Positions 7,650 to 15,600 of a stretch of 24,542 bases of DNA are shown here, piece after piece. Under the pieces are notes generated by a model. That model was not told the DNA's origin. It ran no database searches and saw nothing but the letters and a program-made list of their open reading frames with translations. The translations under genes and the position numbers were made by a program. The stretch's first letter is position 1, and every line of letters starts with the position of its first letter. The stretch lies in assembly GCA_041749275.1 (NCBI GenBank), contig JBGTBQ010000151.1:1-24542 (forward strand), given 5' to 3'. Origin of the DNA: JBGTBQ01 sp041749275. GTDB lineage: Bacteria; Acidobacteriota; Blastocatellia; Pyrinomonadales; Pyrinomonadaceae.

Positions 7650-8476
7650 AAAGGATCGCTCTACTTCTGGGCCGCGTGCGCGCGTTCGTCGTGCGCGATT
7701 TCCAGCTTGCCGTGAGCTACCGGCTGGAATTCTTCATGCGTATCATGAGCATCCTCTTTATCGTCACGACGCTCTACTTCATCTCACAGATTTTCGCGGG
7801 CCGCTTCGACACGCCCTACGAACAATGGCGCGACCCCTTCCTTGCGTGGATCACGGCGCTCCCCTTTCTCAACTACTTCATGGTCGGCTTTTCGAGCCTC
7901 GCCACGGCGATCCGCTCCGAACAGGCGCAGGGCACGCTGGAGAGCGTGTTGATGACGCCGATCAACATCCCCACCCTCATCGTCGCTAGTTCCGGCTGGG
8001 ACTTTCTGCTGGCGACCTTCCATTCGTTCCTCTATCTCTTTTTCGGCTGGTCGCTCTTCGGCGTCCAGTATCGCGGGAACTTTCTGCTGGCTATCTTGTT
8101 TCTATTTCTGACGACGCTCGTGCTCGCCTCCATCGGCATCCTCTCGGCAAGTTTCGCCATGGTCTTCAAACGCGGCGACCCGTTTGGCGTCATCATCGGG
8201 ACGGGTTCGGCGCTCTTCTCCGGCGTCTTCTTCCCGACGCAGCTCATGTCGAAGGTCGCCGGCGAGGGATTCGGCTACATCTCGCGCATCATCCCGACAA
8301 CCTACGGCATTGACGGCATCCGCCGCGTCCTCATTCAAGGTCAGGGCTTCGCCGAAGTGCGCGAACCGCTCATCACGCTTCTACTTTTTCTCGCCGTCCT
8401 CCTCCCCTTCTCGCTCTGGGTCTTCTCCCGCGCTGTCCGCCGCGCCAAGCGCGAGGGCAGCCTGATACAATACTGA
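7646..8476 (+). CDS. ABC-2-type transporter permease
   Basis: A 276-residue membrane protein starting at a TTG that overlaps the ATPase stop (TTGA). It has a cytosolic N-terminal helix (VRAFVVRDFQLAVSYRLEFF), about six membrane segments, and the ABC-2 feature TAIRSEQAQGTLESVLMTPI between segments 2 and 3, followed by FSGVFFPTQLM and PTTYGIDGIRRVLIQG. This is the usual topology of DrrB/TagG-like exporters. With the upstream ATPase it should form an exporter of unknown substrate. The 3' end is followed by a large inverted repeat (8509-8587) that could end transcription. Confidence 0.85.
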   Translation: MKRIALLLGRVRAFVVRDFQLAVSYRLEFFMRIMSILFIVTTLYFISQIFAGRFDTPYEQWRDPFLAWITALPFLNYFMVGFSSLATAIRSEQAQGTLESVLMTPINIPTLIVASSGWDFLLATFHSFLYLFFGWSLFGVQYRGNFLLAILFLFLTTLVLASIGILSASFAMVFKRGDPFGVIIGTGSALFSGVFFPTQLMSKVAGEGFGYISRIIPTTYGIDGIRRVLIQGQGFAEVREPLITLLLFLAVLLPFSLWVFSRAVRRAKREGSLIQY

Positions 8477-8508
8477 GCTATATGGAAGCTCCACCAAGAA
8501 GTGGAGTG

Positions 8509-8587
8509 CAGGTCAGAACCGCCTGCGGTAGCGGGCAGGTGCTGGCCGCTCACGCACCCGCCCGCTACCGCAGGCGGTTCTGACCTG
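8509..8587. repeat. 33-bp inverted repeat (family copy 1)
   Basis: Arm 8509-8541 (begins CAGGTCAGAACCGCCTGCGG) pairs with 8555-8587 with a single mismatch across a 13-nt loop. It lies between the ABC block and the HDAC-like gene. A diverged copy of the same arm is at 9568-9600. Confidence 0.85.
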
Positions 8588-8624
8588 CCCGCGCCGTCTA
8601 GTCGGTATCTTGGTGTGTTCTGCA

Positions 8625-8637
8625 TATAGTTTTCCTA
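8625..8637 (+). promoter_or_regulatory. -10 element suggesting a leaderless HDAC-like mRNA
   Basis: TATAGT at 8625-8630 lies 6 nt before the ATG at 8637, so a start 7 nt downstream would be the A of the ATG. No Shine-Dalgarno is present. The -35 region (TCGGTA, 17 bp upstream) is weak, so this is tentative. Confidence 0.3.
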
Positions 8638-9590
8638 TGCTCATCTCTTATACTCCACGTTATTACGCGGACATCGGCGAGGGACACGTGTTCCCGATAC
8701 GGAAGTTCGAACTGGTGCGCGACCGACTGCTCGCCGAAGGCACGCTTGCGCCCGAAGAGATCGTCGAGCCTCAACCCGCGCCGGTCGCCGACGTGCTGCT
8801 CGTACACACGGAGGATTATGTGACGCGGCTGCGCGCGGGCGCGCTCACGCCGCGTGAGATTCGGCGGCTTGGACTCCCGTGGTCGAAGGCGCTCGTGCGC
8901 CGTTCGTTTCTGGCGACGGGCGGGACGCTGAACGCGGCGCGCTGGGCGCTCGCCGAAGGGGTCGGCTCGAACCTCGCGGGCGGCACACACCACGCTTTCC
9001 CAAATCGCGGCGAAGGCTTCTGCGTGCTCAACGACGTGGCCGTCGCCATCCGCGTTCTGCGCCGCGACGGTTTGATTAAACGCGCGGCGATTGTTGACTG
9101 CGACGTGCATCAGGGCAACGGCACCGCCGCCATCTTTGAGGGCGACGCGGAAGTGTTCACCTTCTCGATGCACGGCGCGAAGAATTATCCGCTCTTCAAG
9201 ACGCGCTCGACGCTCGACGTGGAGTTGGACGACGGGACGGGAGACGAAGAGTACCTGCGCCTGCTGGCCCGCCACCTGCCGCGCGTCTTCGAGCACGCGC
9301 CCGACATCGTCTTTTACCTCGGCGGCGCGGACCCTTTCGTCGGCGACAAGCTTGGACGCCTCGCGCTCACTATCAACGGCCTGCGCGTGCGCGACGAGTA
9401 CGTGCTGAAAGCCTGCCGCGACAACGGTTTTCCAGTCGCCACCGTGATGTCCGGTGGCTATGCGAAAGAGATCGCGGACACCGTCGAGATACATTGCAAC
9501 ACCATCCGCGCCGCGCACGCCGTCTTTGACAATGTTGGAGGTACAAACCAAGACCTCCTACTCAAGACAGGTCAGTACCATCCGCGGTAG
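8637..9590 (+). CDS. Histone deacetylase-fold amidohydrolase (AcuC/HdaH-like)
   Basis: A 317-residue zinc hydrolase of the histone-deacetylase superfamily. In bacteria this family deacetylates small molecules such as polyamines or acetoin-related compounds, or acetyl-lysine. Visible elements are the paired catalytic His GGTHH (H118, H119), the zinc ligands in DCDVHQGNG (D156, H158) and GGAD (D232), and the C-terminal SGGY, which carries the transition-state Tyr (275). HAFPNRGEGFCVLNDVAVA is a strong family block. Length is normal. The ATG at 8637 is chosen because it opens with the family-like MLISYTPRYYADIGEGHVFP; 27 nt of upstream open frame is unlikely to be translated. The last residues and the stop codon fall inside a dispersed repeat. 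The substrate is unknown. Confidence 0.9.
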   Translation: MLISYTPRYYADIGEGHVFPIRKFELVRDRLLAEGTLAPEEIVEPQPAPVADVLLVHTEDYVTRLRAGALTPREIRRLGLPWSKALVRRSFLATGGTLNAARWALAEGVGSNLAGGTHHAFPNRGEGFCVLNDVAVAIRVLRRDGLIKRAAIVDCDVHQGNGTAAIFEGDAEVFTFSMHGAKNYPLFKTRSTLDVELDDGTGDEEYLRLLARHLPRVFEHAPDIVFYLGGADPFVGDKLGRLALTINGLRVRDEYVLKACRDNGFPVATVMSGGYAKEIADTVEIHCNTIRAAHAVFDNVGGTNQDLLLKTGQYHPR

Positions 9591-9646
9591 CGGGTGGGTG
9601 TTGACGCCTGTAATTCATGTTCGTTGCGACGGGCGGCACTGACCTG
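9568..9646. repeat. Diverged copy of the 33-bp repeat, overlapping the HDAC-like stop
   Basis: 9568-9600 matches the arm at 8509-8541 in 27 of 33 positions without gaps. A decayed inverted partner follows at 9631-9646 (complement begins CAGGTCAGTGCCGCCC). The TAG stop of the upstream gene (9588-9590) is inside the repeat. Confidence 0.65.
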
Positions 9647-9695
9647 CTCACTGCCCTTGAACTTTATTCCTTGAACTTTTAACCTCTTCGCCGGC

Positions 9696-10466
9696 ATGTT
9701 GAGAATCTTCAAAATCGGCGCGCTCACGTTGCTGGCGCTGTTCACCATCTGGATCGTTTACGAAGTCGTTATCTTTCCGCGCTTTTCACAACTCCGTACA
9801 CAGAACCCCGCGACGACGAGTATGATCGAGACGCGCTTGCGCGAAGCCCGCGCCGAAGGGCGCGAACCGAAGCGCTTCCAGCAGTGGACGCCGCTGGAAC
9901 GGATTTCGCCCAATCTGCAACGCGCGGTGCTGGCGGGCGAAGACACGAACTTTGCCGCACATGACGGCTTCGACTACGAGGCAATACAAAAGGCTTGGGA
10001 AGAAGGCCAGCGCGTGGCGGCCAAAGAGGCAAAAGAGGCGGGCGAAGAGGGCGAGCAGAGTTGGATTCCCGATCTGAGTAGCTTCAAGCGCGGAGGCTCG
10101 ACCGTCTCGCAACAACTCGCCAAGAACCTGTATCTCTCCTCCGAGCGTTCGGTCGCGCGAAAGTTGCGCGAAGCGGTCTACACATATTTCATGGAGCGCA
10201 CGCTCCCGAAACGGCGCATCCTCGAAATCTATCTCAACGTCATCGAGTGGGGCGATGGCGTCTACGGCGCGGAGGCCGCGGCGCGCACCCACTTCAACAA
10301 GTCCGCCGCCGACCTCTCGCCGCGCGAGGCCGCCTTCCTCGCGGCGATGATCCCCAACCCGCGCACCGTCTTCAATCCGAAACTGAATCTGCGCCGCGTC
10401 CAGCGCCGCCAGCGCGTCATCATGCGCGGGATGCCATACGTGAAGTTGCCATCGGGGACAGGGTGA
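9696..10466 (+). CDS. mtgA: Monofunctional peptidoglycan glycosyltransferase MtgA
   Basis: GT51-family enzyme that polymerises lipid II into glycan strands at the outer face of the inner membrane. One N-terminal membrane anchor (about residues 8-27) is followed by a glycosyltransferase domain with the family motifs in order: GEDTNFAAHDGFD (catalytic E82), GGSTVSQQLAKNLYL (133-147), RKLREA (155-160), and RRILEIYLNVIEWGDGVYG followed by AEAAARTHF. There is no transpeptidase domain. Length 256 is normal, with one oddity: a Lys/Glu/Ala-rich insert (about 102-122) between the first two motifs that most MtgA proteins lack. It faces the roadblock gene across a strong hairpin. Confidence 0.93.
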   Translation: MLRIFKIGALTLLALFTIWIVYEVVIFPRFSQLRTQNPATTSMIETRLREARAEGREPKRFQQWTPLERISPNLQRAVLAGEDTNFAAHDGFDYEAIQKAWEEGQRVAAKEAKEAGEEGEQSWIPDLSSFKRGGSTVSQQLAKNLYLSSERSVARKLREAVYTYFMERTLPKRRILEIYLNVIEWGDGVYGAEAAARTHFNKSAADLSPREAAFLAAMIPNPRTVFNPKLNLRRVQRRQRVIMRGMPYVKLPSGTG

Positions 10467-10494
10467 TTTGAGACAAAGAGACGTAGAGAAAGGG

Positions 10495-10526
10495 AGAAAA
10501 GGAGAGGGGGAGAAAAGGAGAGGGGG
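10495..10526. repeat. Tandem repeat, two 16-bp units
   Basis: AGAAAAGGAGAGGGGG occurs twice in a row (10495-10510 and 10511-10526) in a purine-only tract. The second copy supplies most of the left arm of the adjacent terminator. Confidence 0.8.
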
Positions 10527-10554
10527 AGACTGGTTGACTGGTCTCCCCCTCTCC
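10517..10554. terminator. Bidirectional terminator between mtgA and the roadblock gene
   Basis: GGAGAGGGGGAGAC (10517-10530) pairs perfectly with 10541-10554 around a 10-nt loop, between two convergent genes. The stem is flanked by a purine-rich tract on one side and a pyrimidine tract with TTTCT on the other. Confidence 0.65.
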
Positions 10555-10581
10555 CTTTCTCTATGTCTCCCGATCTGAATT

Positions 10582-10947
10582 CTACATAGCGAATTCCCCC
10601 GCGAGGGCGAGTTCCGCCTTCCTCAGTTCGAACCTGCCGCGACCGAGATTGCCGTCGGGCCGGAGCGCGAGCACCACGAAGTACTCAGGCGTGAGCAGAC
10701 GCGCGACGAGGCGGACGCCATCGAAAGCCAGCATCAGTTCGCGTAACGCGCCGAAGCCAGTGTCGCCGCCGGCACGCATGGCTCCCCGGACGAGGGTAGT
10801 GATCTCAGCCGCCGCCACGTCCATGTTGGCGTCGTCGCCTTCCGGGAGGAAGACTTTTTCAACCGCGATCCCGTCCATGCCCATGATGAGAGCGCCGGTC
10901 GCGCCCTCCGTCTTCTCGATGACTCTGGAAAGAGATTCTTTGAACAT
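10582..10947 (-). CDS. Roadblock/LC7-domain protein (MglB-like)
   Basis: A 121-residue single-domain protein with the roadblock pattern: helix (MFKESLSRVIEKTEGATGALIMGMDG), strand, long amphipathic helix (DVAAAEITTLVRGAMRAGG), then LMLAFDGVRLVARLLTPEYFVVLALRPD. Roadblock proteins dimerise and act on small Ras-like GTPases; MglB of Myxococcus regulates MglA, which sets pilus polarity. It lies 17 nt after pilQ, with AAGGAG about 9 nt before its ATG, so it is the last gene of the pilus operon. A role in controlling pilus polarity or dynamics is inference from this position. No GTPase gene is in the window. Confidence 0.8.
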   Translation of the reverse strand: MFKESLSRVIEKTEGATGALIMGMDGIAVEKVFLPEGDDANMDVAAAEITTLVRGAMRAGGDTGFGALRELMLAFDGVRLVARLLTPEYFVVLALRPDGNLGRGRFELRKAELALAGEFAM

Positions 10948-10964
10948 CTCCTAAGTCTCCTTCT

Positions 10965-13172
10965 TTACGGGCGGGCGCCGGTCGTCGTGGCTTCGGGCTG
11001 CGAGGCCGGCTGCGACGGAACCTGTTGCTGCGGCTGGTTCGTCAATATCTGCTGCCCGGCGGGCTGCGAGTTCGTGCTGGGGTTGCCGAGCGGCACCGGC
11101 TGGGAGATCGTCACCGAGCGCGTGCCGGTGCTCGGTGTGCTCTCCATACGCCGACCCTGATAGTCGGGGCGGTAGATGCGCGGTGTGATGAAGAAGAGGA
11201 TTTCGTCCGTCGTGCGCGAAACCGCTTTGCGCTTGAAGAGGTTGCCGAGGACGGGGATGCCGCTCAGGCCCGGCGTGCGGCTTTGTATCTCGCTCTCGCG
11301 GTCGTTCAGCACGCCGCCGACGACTGTGGTGCCGCCGTCGGGCACGAGCACTTCGGACTGCATCCGCTGCGTATCAATGCCCGGTGTGCCGAGCGAGTTC
11401 GTGAGCGTACCGTTGACGGTGTTGTTCTCCATCACGACGCGAAGAATAACGGTGCCGGCGTCCGTGATCTGCGGAGTGATTGAGAGGCGCAGGGGGACGG
11501 CGACGAATGTCGTCGTAAAGACAGTGGCCGCGCCGCCGCTCGTCTGCGGGGTGACGACCGGAATCTGCGAGCCGGACTCGATCTCCGCCGGGCGGTTGTT
11601 GAGCGCCGTCACGCGCGGCGTGGCGACGACCTTCGCCTGTCCCTTCGACTCGGCGGCGCTGATGGCGGCGCTGATCTGGGCAGTGCCAAAGATGCCAGTC
11701 GTCAGGCCGATGACCGTGCTGGCAGCCGACGCGCGAAGCGAGTCTGCCGCCTGCGCGGTGTTGGCGAGGCCACCGGGAACGCCGAAGGGGTTGCCCCCGC
11801 TGGTGTTGTCCTCCGTGGTCGGGAGCGTGCTGAAGTTGCCGAGACCCCCGCGGCTAGGATTGATCACGCCGGCAGCGAGTTGGACGCCGAGGTCGCGGCT
11901 GAAGTTGCGGTTGGCAACGACGATGCGCGTCTCGATCTCGACCTGCGGCTCGGGCTGGTCGAGGAGCCGGACGAGCTGGCGGATAGCATCCATGTTCTCG
12001 CGCACGTCGGTGATAATCAGCGTGTTGCTGCGACCGTCAACCTCGATGCCGCCGCGCCGAGAGAGCCGGCGCTGGATGATCGGGAGAATTCCCTCGTCGC
12101 CGCTGGACGCAATGCGCGAGACTTGCGAGACAGCGCCGTTGGGCAGAATCGTCGTGGTCGCGGAATTCGTGGTGCTCCCCGAAGTGACGCCGCCGGCGAA
12201 ACCGCCCGACGCGCCCGCCGTGTCGGCGAGCGTTCCCGACGCGCGGGCATAGTTGAGCCGGATGAATTCCGTCACGAGCGGCGAATTGTCGAGCTGCGCG
12301 TCCTTGAGCCGGGCGCGGGCGGACTCCTCCTCGGCGCGGATTCGCGCCTCGTCCTTCAGGATGGTCAGCGACGCGATGCGGAGGATGTTGCCATTGACCT
12401 CGATCCCCAGACGGTTGGCCTTCAAGATCGAATCGAGCGCGAAGTTCCACGGCACTTCCGTGACGTTGATCGTGACCGGAACTCTCTGCACCGATGCATC
12501 AACGACGAAGTTCACGCCGTACTGTTCGGTGATGTAGTTCAGGATGTCGCGGATGTCGGCGTTGACGACGTTGAGGTTGATCGGCTCGCCGACGAAACCG
12601 GGCTGCCCGTACTGCTGGCCCTGCGCTGTCTGGGGCGAGTTCTGCGAAGCCGGATTTTGCTTTGCGGCATCGGCGCGTTCAACCGCGGCCTCCTTTGTCG
12701 CCTCCGTCTTCGCCAAAGACTTGCCGCCGGACGCTTCCGGCTGGAGTTCGAGCACGAGGTCGTTGCCGGCCATGTGCGAACGCTCGCGGACAGGCGCGCG
12801 AAGCGCAATCTCGACGCTGGAGAGCGTCTCTCCGTCCGGCTTCGACACGCGCTTCACGGTCAGGCCAGTGACGAGCGGCGAGGTCAGGTTGTATGAGGGC
12901 GCGAGTTGCGAGGCGTCCACGCCGGGCAGTTCGACGATGAGCAGTTTGGCATCGGGCCGGCGGACGGCATAAGCCATCGGCGCCGTGCCCGTGATAGTAA
13001 TGAGCGTCGCCGCGCCAGAGACATGGCCGCGGACGGTCTTCGCCACGGGATGGCTTTCAGCCTTTGCCGTGGCGCCGCCGCCCGCGTGGACGAGGAGGCT
13101 GAACGAGCACACGAGCGAAAGGACGAGCGCGCCTCTCGCTGTTATCGCGTGCAATGATTTTTTTCCAGTCAT
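10965..13172 (-). CDS. pilQ: Type IV pilus secretin PilQ
   Basis: Outer-membrane secretin through which the pilus passes. From the ATG at 13172 it has 735 residues: a signal peptide (hydrophobic ALVLSLVCSFSLLVHAGG), an AMIN-type domain (about 45-145), a low-complexity Ala/Gln stretch, the N0/STN domain (INLNVVNADIRDILNYITEQ, about 195-275), an N1 domain containing a Gly/Ser/Thr-rich loop, and the secretin core from VEIETRIVVANRNFSRDLGVQ through VVATPRVTALNNRPAEIESG, VPDGGTTVVGGVLNDRE and GIPVLGNLFKRK to LFFITPRIYRP. The tail is Gln/Pro/Ser-rich. The ATG at 13172 has AAGGATAAAG in front and gives a proper signal peptide; a GTG 39 nt upstream does not. It is the fifth gene of pilMNOPQ, separated from pilP by an unusually long 247-nt gap. 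Confidence 0.95.
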   Translation of the reverse strand: MTGKKSLHAITARGALVLSLVCSFSLLVHAGGGATAKAESHPVAKTVRGHVSGAATLITITGTAPMAYAVRRPDAKLLIVELPGVDASQLAPSYNLTSPLVTGLTVKRVSKPDGETLSSVEIALRAPVRERSHMAGNDLVLELQPEASGGKSLAKTEATKEAAVERADAAKQNPASQNSPQTAQGQQYGQPGFVGEPINLNVVNADIRDILNYITEQYGVNFVVDASVQRVPVTINVTEVPWNFALDSILKANRLGIEVNGNILRIASLTILKDEARIRAEEESARARLKDAQLDNSPLVTEFIRLNYARASGTLADTAGASGGFAGGVTSGSTTNSATTTILPNGAVSQVSRIASSGDEGILPIIQRRLSRRGGIEVDGRSNTLIITDVRENMDAIRQLVRLLDQPEPQVEIETRIVVANRNFSRDLGVQLAAGVINPSRGGLGNFSTLPTTEDNTSGGNPFGVPGGLANTAQAADSLRASAASTVIGLTTGIFGTAQISAAISAAESKGQAKVVATPRVTALNNRPAEIESGSQIPVVTPQTSGGAATVFTTTFVAVPLRLSITPQITDAGTVILRVVMENNTVNGTLTNSLGTPGIDTQRMQSEVLVPDGGTTVVGGVLNDRESEIQSRTPGLSGIPVLGNLFKRKAVSRTTDEILFFITPRIYRPDYQGRRMESTPSTGTRSVTISQPVPLGNPSTNSQPAGQQILTNQPQQQVPSQPASQPEATTTGARP

Positions 13173-13369
13173 ATCTTTATCCTTCTGGGCATCACCGGCA
13201 ACCTCCGCCACGCGCTAACGCTCGTTTTCGCAACTCACACGGAGAAGCGTTTATCAAGCGCGCGCCGCACTTTGCGTCGGCTACCAATCATGGTGTCAAA
13301 GACTTGTCTGCGTGTTGCGGAGGGGTCTCCTTCGTTTCCAAGTGTGGCGTGAAGCGAGGGGCGGTGTTG

Positions 13370-13412
13370 ATGCCGGGCGGCGCACGGGGTTGAAATCCGG
13401 CGCGCCCGGCAT
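13370..13412 (-). other. Intra-operon hairpin between pilP and pilQ
   Basis: ATGCCGGGCG (13370-13379) is perfectly inverted at 13403-13412, just after the pilP stop. No T-run follows on the minus strand, so it looks more like an mRNA processing or stability element than a terminator. The rest of 13173-13419 shows no ORF I trust. Confidence 0.4.
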
Positions 13413-13419
13413 GGCGGGC

Positions 13420-14163
13420 TTACTGCTTTTTGAACATCTCTAAAAGCTTGTCTACTTTACTGTTCAGAGTCTCGACGGCTTTAGCGTTCGGATTATCTTT
13501 CATTTCCGTGGCCTCTTTGCTCTGAGACTCTTTGTTCTGACCTTCTTTATTGGCCGGCGCTTCGGATGAAACCGCGGCGCCGCCTTCGGCTTTCGGAGCA
13601 GCCTCCGAGTCCGACTTCTGCGCCGACATCGAGTCCGTGTAAGCGTTCGGCTGACGCAGAGATTTGTTTTCAACCGCCACGTCGCGGCGACCGTCCGTCC
13701 AGCGCGTCTCGCGCCGGAAGACGAGGCGCGTCTCTTCGATGGCGACCAACATGCCATCGTAGAAGACCTCGCCGGGATAGATGACGTATGAGAGGTTGAT
13801 CGGTGTGGCCTCGACCATCGCCGCCACGCCGCGCGGCGTGCGGAAGATGCCCGTCACCTGCACTTCGCTGAGAAGCAGCGCCGTGGTCGGCTTGGGCACC
13901 GCCTGCCGGCGATTCATCGCCTCTGATTTTTGCGCCTTGTAGCTCTCGATCCGCGCGGCGGTGGAGGGCGGGGCGATGGGCATCGGCGCCTTCTTCACGA
14001 CGATGCGCTTGACCGGCGGCTTGTATCTCGTAAAGGGGTCTTGCGATGCTGACCTGTAGGTCGTGCTCGCGGTCTGCGCGACGGCCAATGAGCCGGCACA
14101 GAGGACGAGTGCGGAGATCGGCATCAACAGAGCGTGGCGGATGATTTTTCTGCTGTCTTTCAT
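13420..14163 (-). CDS. pilP: Type IV pilus assembly protein PilP
   Basis: Periplasmic pilotin-like protein linking the inner-membrane PilN/PilO complex to the secretin. It has 247 residues: an N-terminal signal sequence (LLMPISALVLCAGSLAVAQ; a lipobox is not convincing), DPFTRYKPP as in PilP proteins, and the beta-rich core TALLLSEVQVTGIFRTPRGVAAMVEATPI with GEVFYDGMLVAIEETRLVFR. The C-terminal 70 residues form a hydrophilic Lys/Glu/Ala-rich extension ending in a short coiled-coil-like segment (VETLNSKVDKLLEMFKKQ), unusual for PilP. AGGAAG sits 6 nt before the ATG. Position between pilO and pilQ supports the call more than sequence identity does. Confidence 0.85.
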   Translation of the reverse strand: MKDSRKIIRHALLMPISALVLCAGSLAVAQTASTTYRSASQDPFTRYKPPVKRIVVKKAPMPIAPPSTAARIESYKAQKSEAMNRRQAVPKPTTALLLSEVQVTGIFRTPRGVAAMVEATPINLSYVIYPGEVFYDGMLVAIEETRLVFRRETRWTDGRRDVAVENKSLRQPNAYTDSMSAQKSDSEAAPKAEGGAAVSSEAPANKEGQNKESQSKEATEMKDNPNAKAVETLNSKVDKLLEMFKKQ

Positions 14164-14219
14164 GGTCTCTTCCTGGATTCCGGCGCTCGGTTCGCGTCTG
14201 GCCGGGATGTTTGCTTCCT

Positions 14220-14870
14220 CTACTTAGCCGGGGGCGCCGCGTTTTTCGCCGGCTGGCCGTTAGGAGCGCGCGCGGGCGGGGCGGTCTCAAGCTTTTCGGG
14301 CGTCGCGTAATAAGCCGTCAGGAGGAACTCCGCGGAGACAGTCCGTCCCTCGCCCTTGTCTCGCTTCTGGCTATCCTGAAGGCGTGCGATTTTGAAGTTC
14401 GTGATTGAGACGATGCGTTGGTAGGAGGCCAACTGCGCGAAGAACTGGCCGATGTTGTTATAAGTGCCGGTGACCTCGACCTCGATGGGCTTGCCGGAGT
14501 AGAGGTCTTGCTGCACCTCTTCCTTCGGCGAGAAGCGTCGCAGGGAGAGACGCCCACGGGCGCGATCCTGTATGCCCTGTAGGACAACCGTCAACTCACG
14601 CTGTTCCGGCAACAAAGCCTTCAGGTCTTCGTAGTCCGCTTGCGTGCGCTCGTACAGCGCCTTGAACTCGTTGAGTCGCTGCGCGGTAATCTGCGCCATG
14701 GCGTTCGCCTTCTGCAACTCTTCCACCTTCACCATGATCTCCTGCGTCTCATCGCGGGTGCCTTTGGTCACGAAGTACCAAAACCCGGCGTAGACGAGGA
14801 GCGCCAACACGACCGATGCGGCGAGCTGCACATACCACGGTTTCGCTAGTAGTGATTCCAGTCTTGACAT
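14220..14870 (-). CDS. pilO: Type IV pilus assembly protein PilO
   Basis: A 216-residue bitopic inner-membrane protein: short cytosolic start, membrane segment (YVQLAASVVLALLVYAGFWY), a coiled coil (about 45-85, ending LKALLPEQREL) and a ferredoxin-like periplasmic domain. The domain contains the PilO hallmark KPIEVEVTGTYNNIGQFFAQ followed by LASYQRIVSITNF. The tail is Ala/Pro-rich. PilO pairs with PilN to form the alignment complex. It starts 37 nt after pilN. Confidence 0.9.
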   Translation of the reverse strand: MSRLESLLAKPWYVQLAASVVLALLVYAGFWYFVTKGTRDETQEIMVKVEELQKANAMAQITAQRLNEFKALYERTQADYEDLKALLPEQRELTVVLQGIQDRARGRLSLRRFSPKEEVQQDLYSGKPIEVEVTGTYNNIGQFFAQLASYQRIVSITNFKIARLQDSQKRDKGEGRTVSAEFLLTAYYATPEKLETAPPARAPNGQPAKNAAPPAK

Positions 14871-14907
14871 CTGTTCTCTTCCCTTCGGAGGCTAATGCGG
14901 CGGTTCT

Positions 14908-15600
14908 CTATTTCTGCGCCACCTGATTCGGGGCGCCGCCGGCCACAGGCGCCTGCGGGGCTTTCGGCTCTGCCGGGTTGTACTTGCACTTGATAGTGAA
15001 GCTCACCGTCTCTGGTTTCACCGAGAGGTCAACCGGCCCGTCCGCGGGATCGTAGTCGGCGGCGTTAACCTCGGCATCCTTCTTGAGGGTGTCAATGATG
15101 ACGCTGGTGAAAAGCCCGGACGAGAATTCGAGGCTGCGACCGAACTGCGTGACCGCCGCCTCGTTCGGCGAATGGCCCTCGATAACTAAGTCGCCGTCCT
15201 TTTGCAGGATGGACGTGAGACGGAAGTCGGCCAGCGAGGGGAGCCGCTCATTGACCGAAGAAAGAACCGCGACCGGCCCCTGCTGCGAGGCGCGCAGACT
15301 CTTAATGGCGTCAATGCGCGTCTGCGTGTCTTTGATCTTCTTCTCAAGCTCGGCCTGCTCTTTCTTGACAAGCGCCATCTGCTCGGCGATCTGCTGCTGG
15401 CGCTCAAGCTCGGCCTGCGCCACCGCGTGCGCGTTGTTGGCGCTGAAGTAGTCAAAAAGCATCCCGAGCACGAGGAGAGAGAAGACGGCCACCATCAACA
15501 GCCAGCCGCGCATGCGCGGGTTCGCCACACGATCTTCGACGACGACGGCGGCGCCTTTGGAGCGCTCCGTGACCGATTCCAGTAGGTTGACCTTAATCAT
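14908..15600 (-). CDS. pilN: Type IV pilus assembly protein PilN
   Basis: A 230-residue bitopic membrane protein. The N-terminus MIKVNLLE matches the conserved IRINLLP-like peptide that binds the groove of PilM. A membrane segment (WLLMVAVFSLLVLGMLFDYF), a coiled coil (about 62-110, rich in Gln/Glu/Lys) and a periplasmic domain with LADFRLTSILQKDGDLVIEG follow. Its ATG directly abuts the pilM stop with no gap, so the two should be translationally coupled; AGGAG lies in the pilM 3' end. Confidence 0.9.
   Translation of the reverse strand: MIKVNLLESVTERSKGAAVVVEDRVANPRMRGWLLMVAVFSLLVLGMLFDYFSANNAHAVAQAELERQQQIAEQMALVKKEQAELEKKIKDTQTRIDAIKSLRASQQGPVAVLSSVNERLPSLADFRLTSILQKDGDLVIEGHSPNEAAVTQFGRSLEFSSGLFTSVIIDTLKKDAEVNAADYDPADGPVDLSVKPETVSFTIKCKYNPAEPKAPQAPVAGGAPNQVAQK

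Noticed and set aside
8598..9551. Minus-strand frame of 317 codons
   Set aside because: Shadow of the HDAC-like gene, which has all zinc ligands on the plus strand.
11176..12896. Two plus-strand open frames over 330 codons
   Set aside because: Antisense to pilQ, whose secretin motifs are unmistakable; high GC leaves the reverse frames open.
13154..13393. Plus-strand 79-codon frame between pilP and pilQ
   Set aside because: No ribosome-binding site or motif, and its start lies in the pilQ signal-peptide region.
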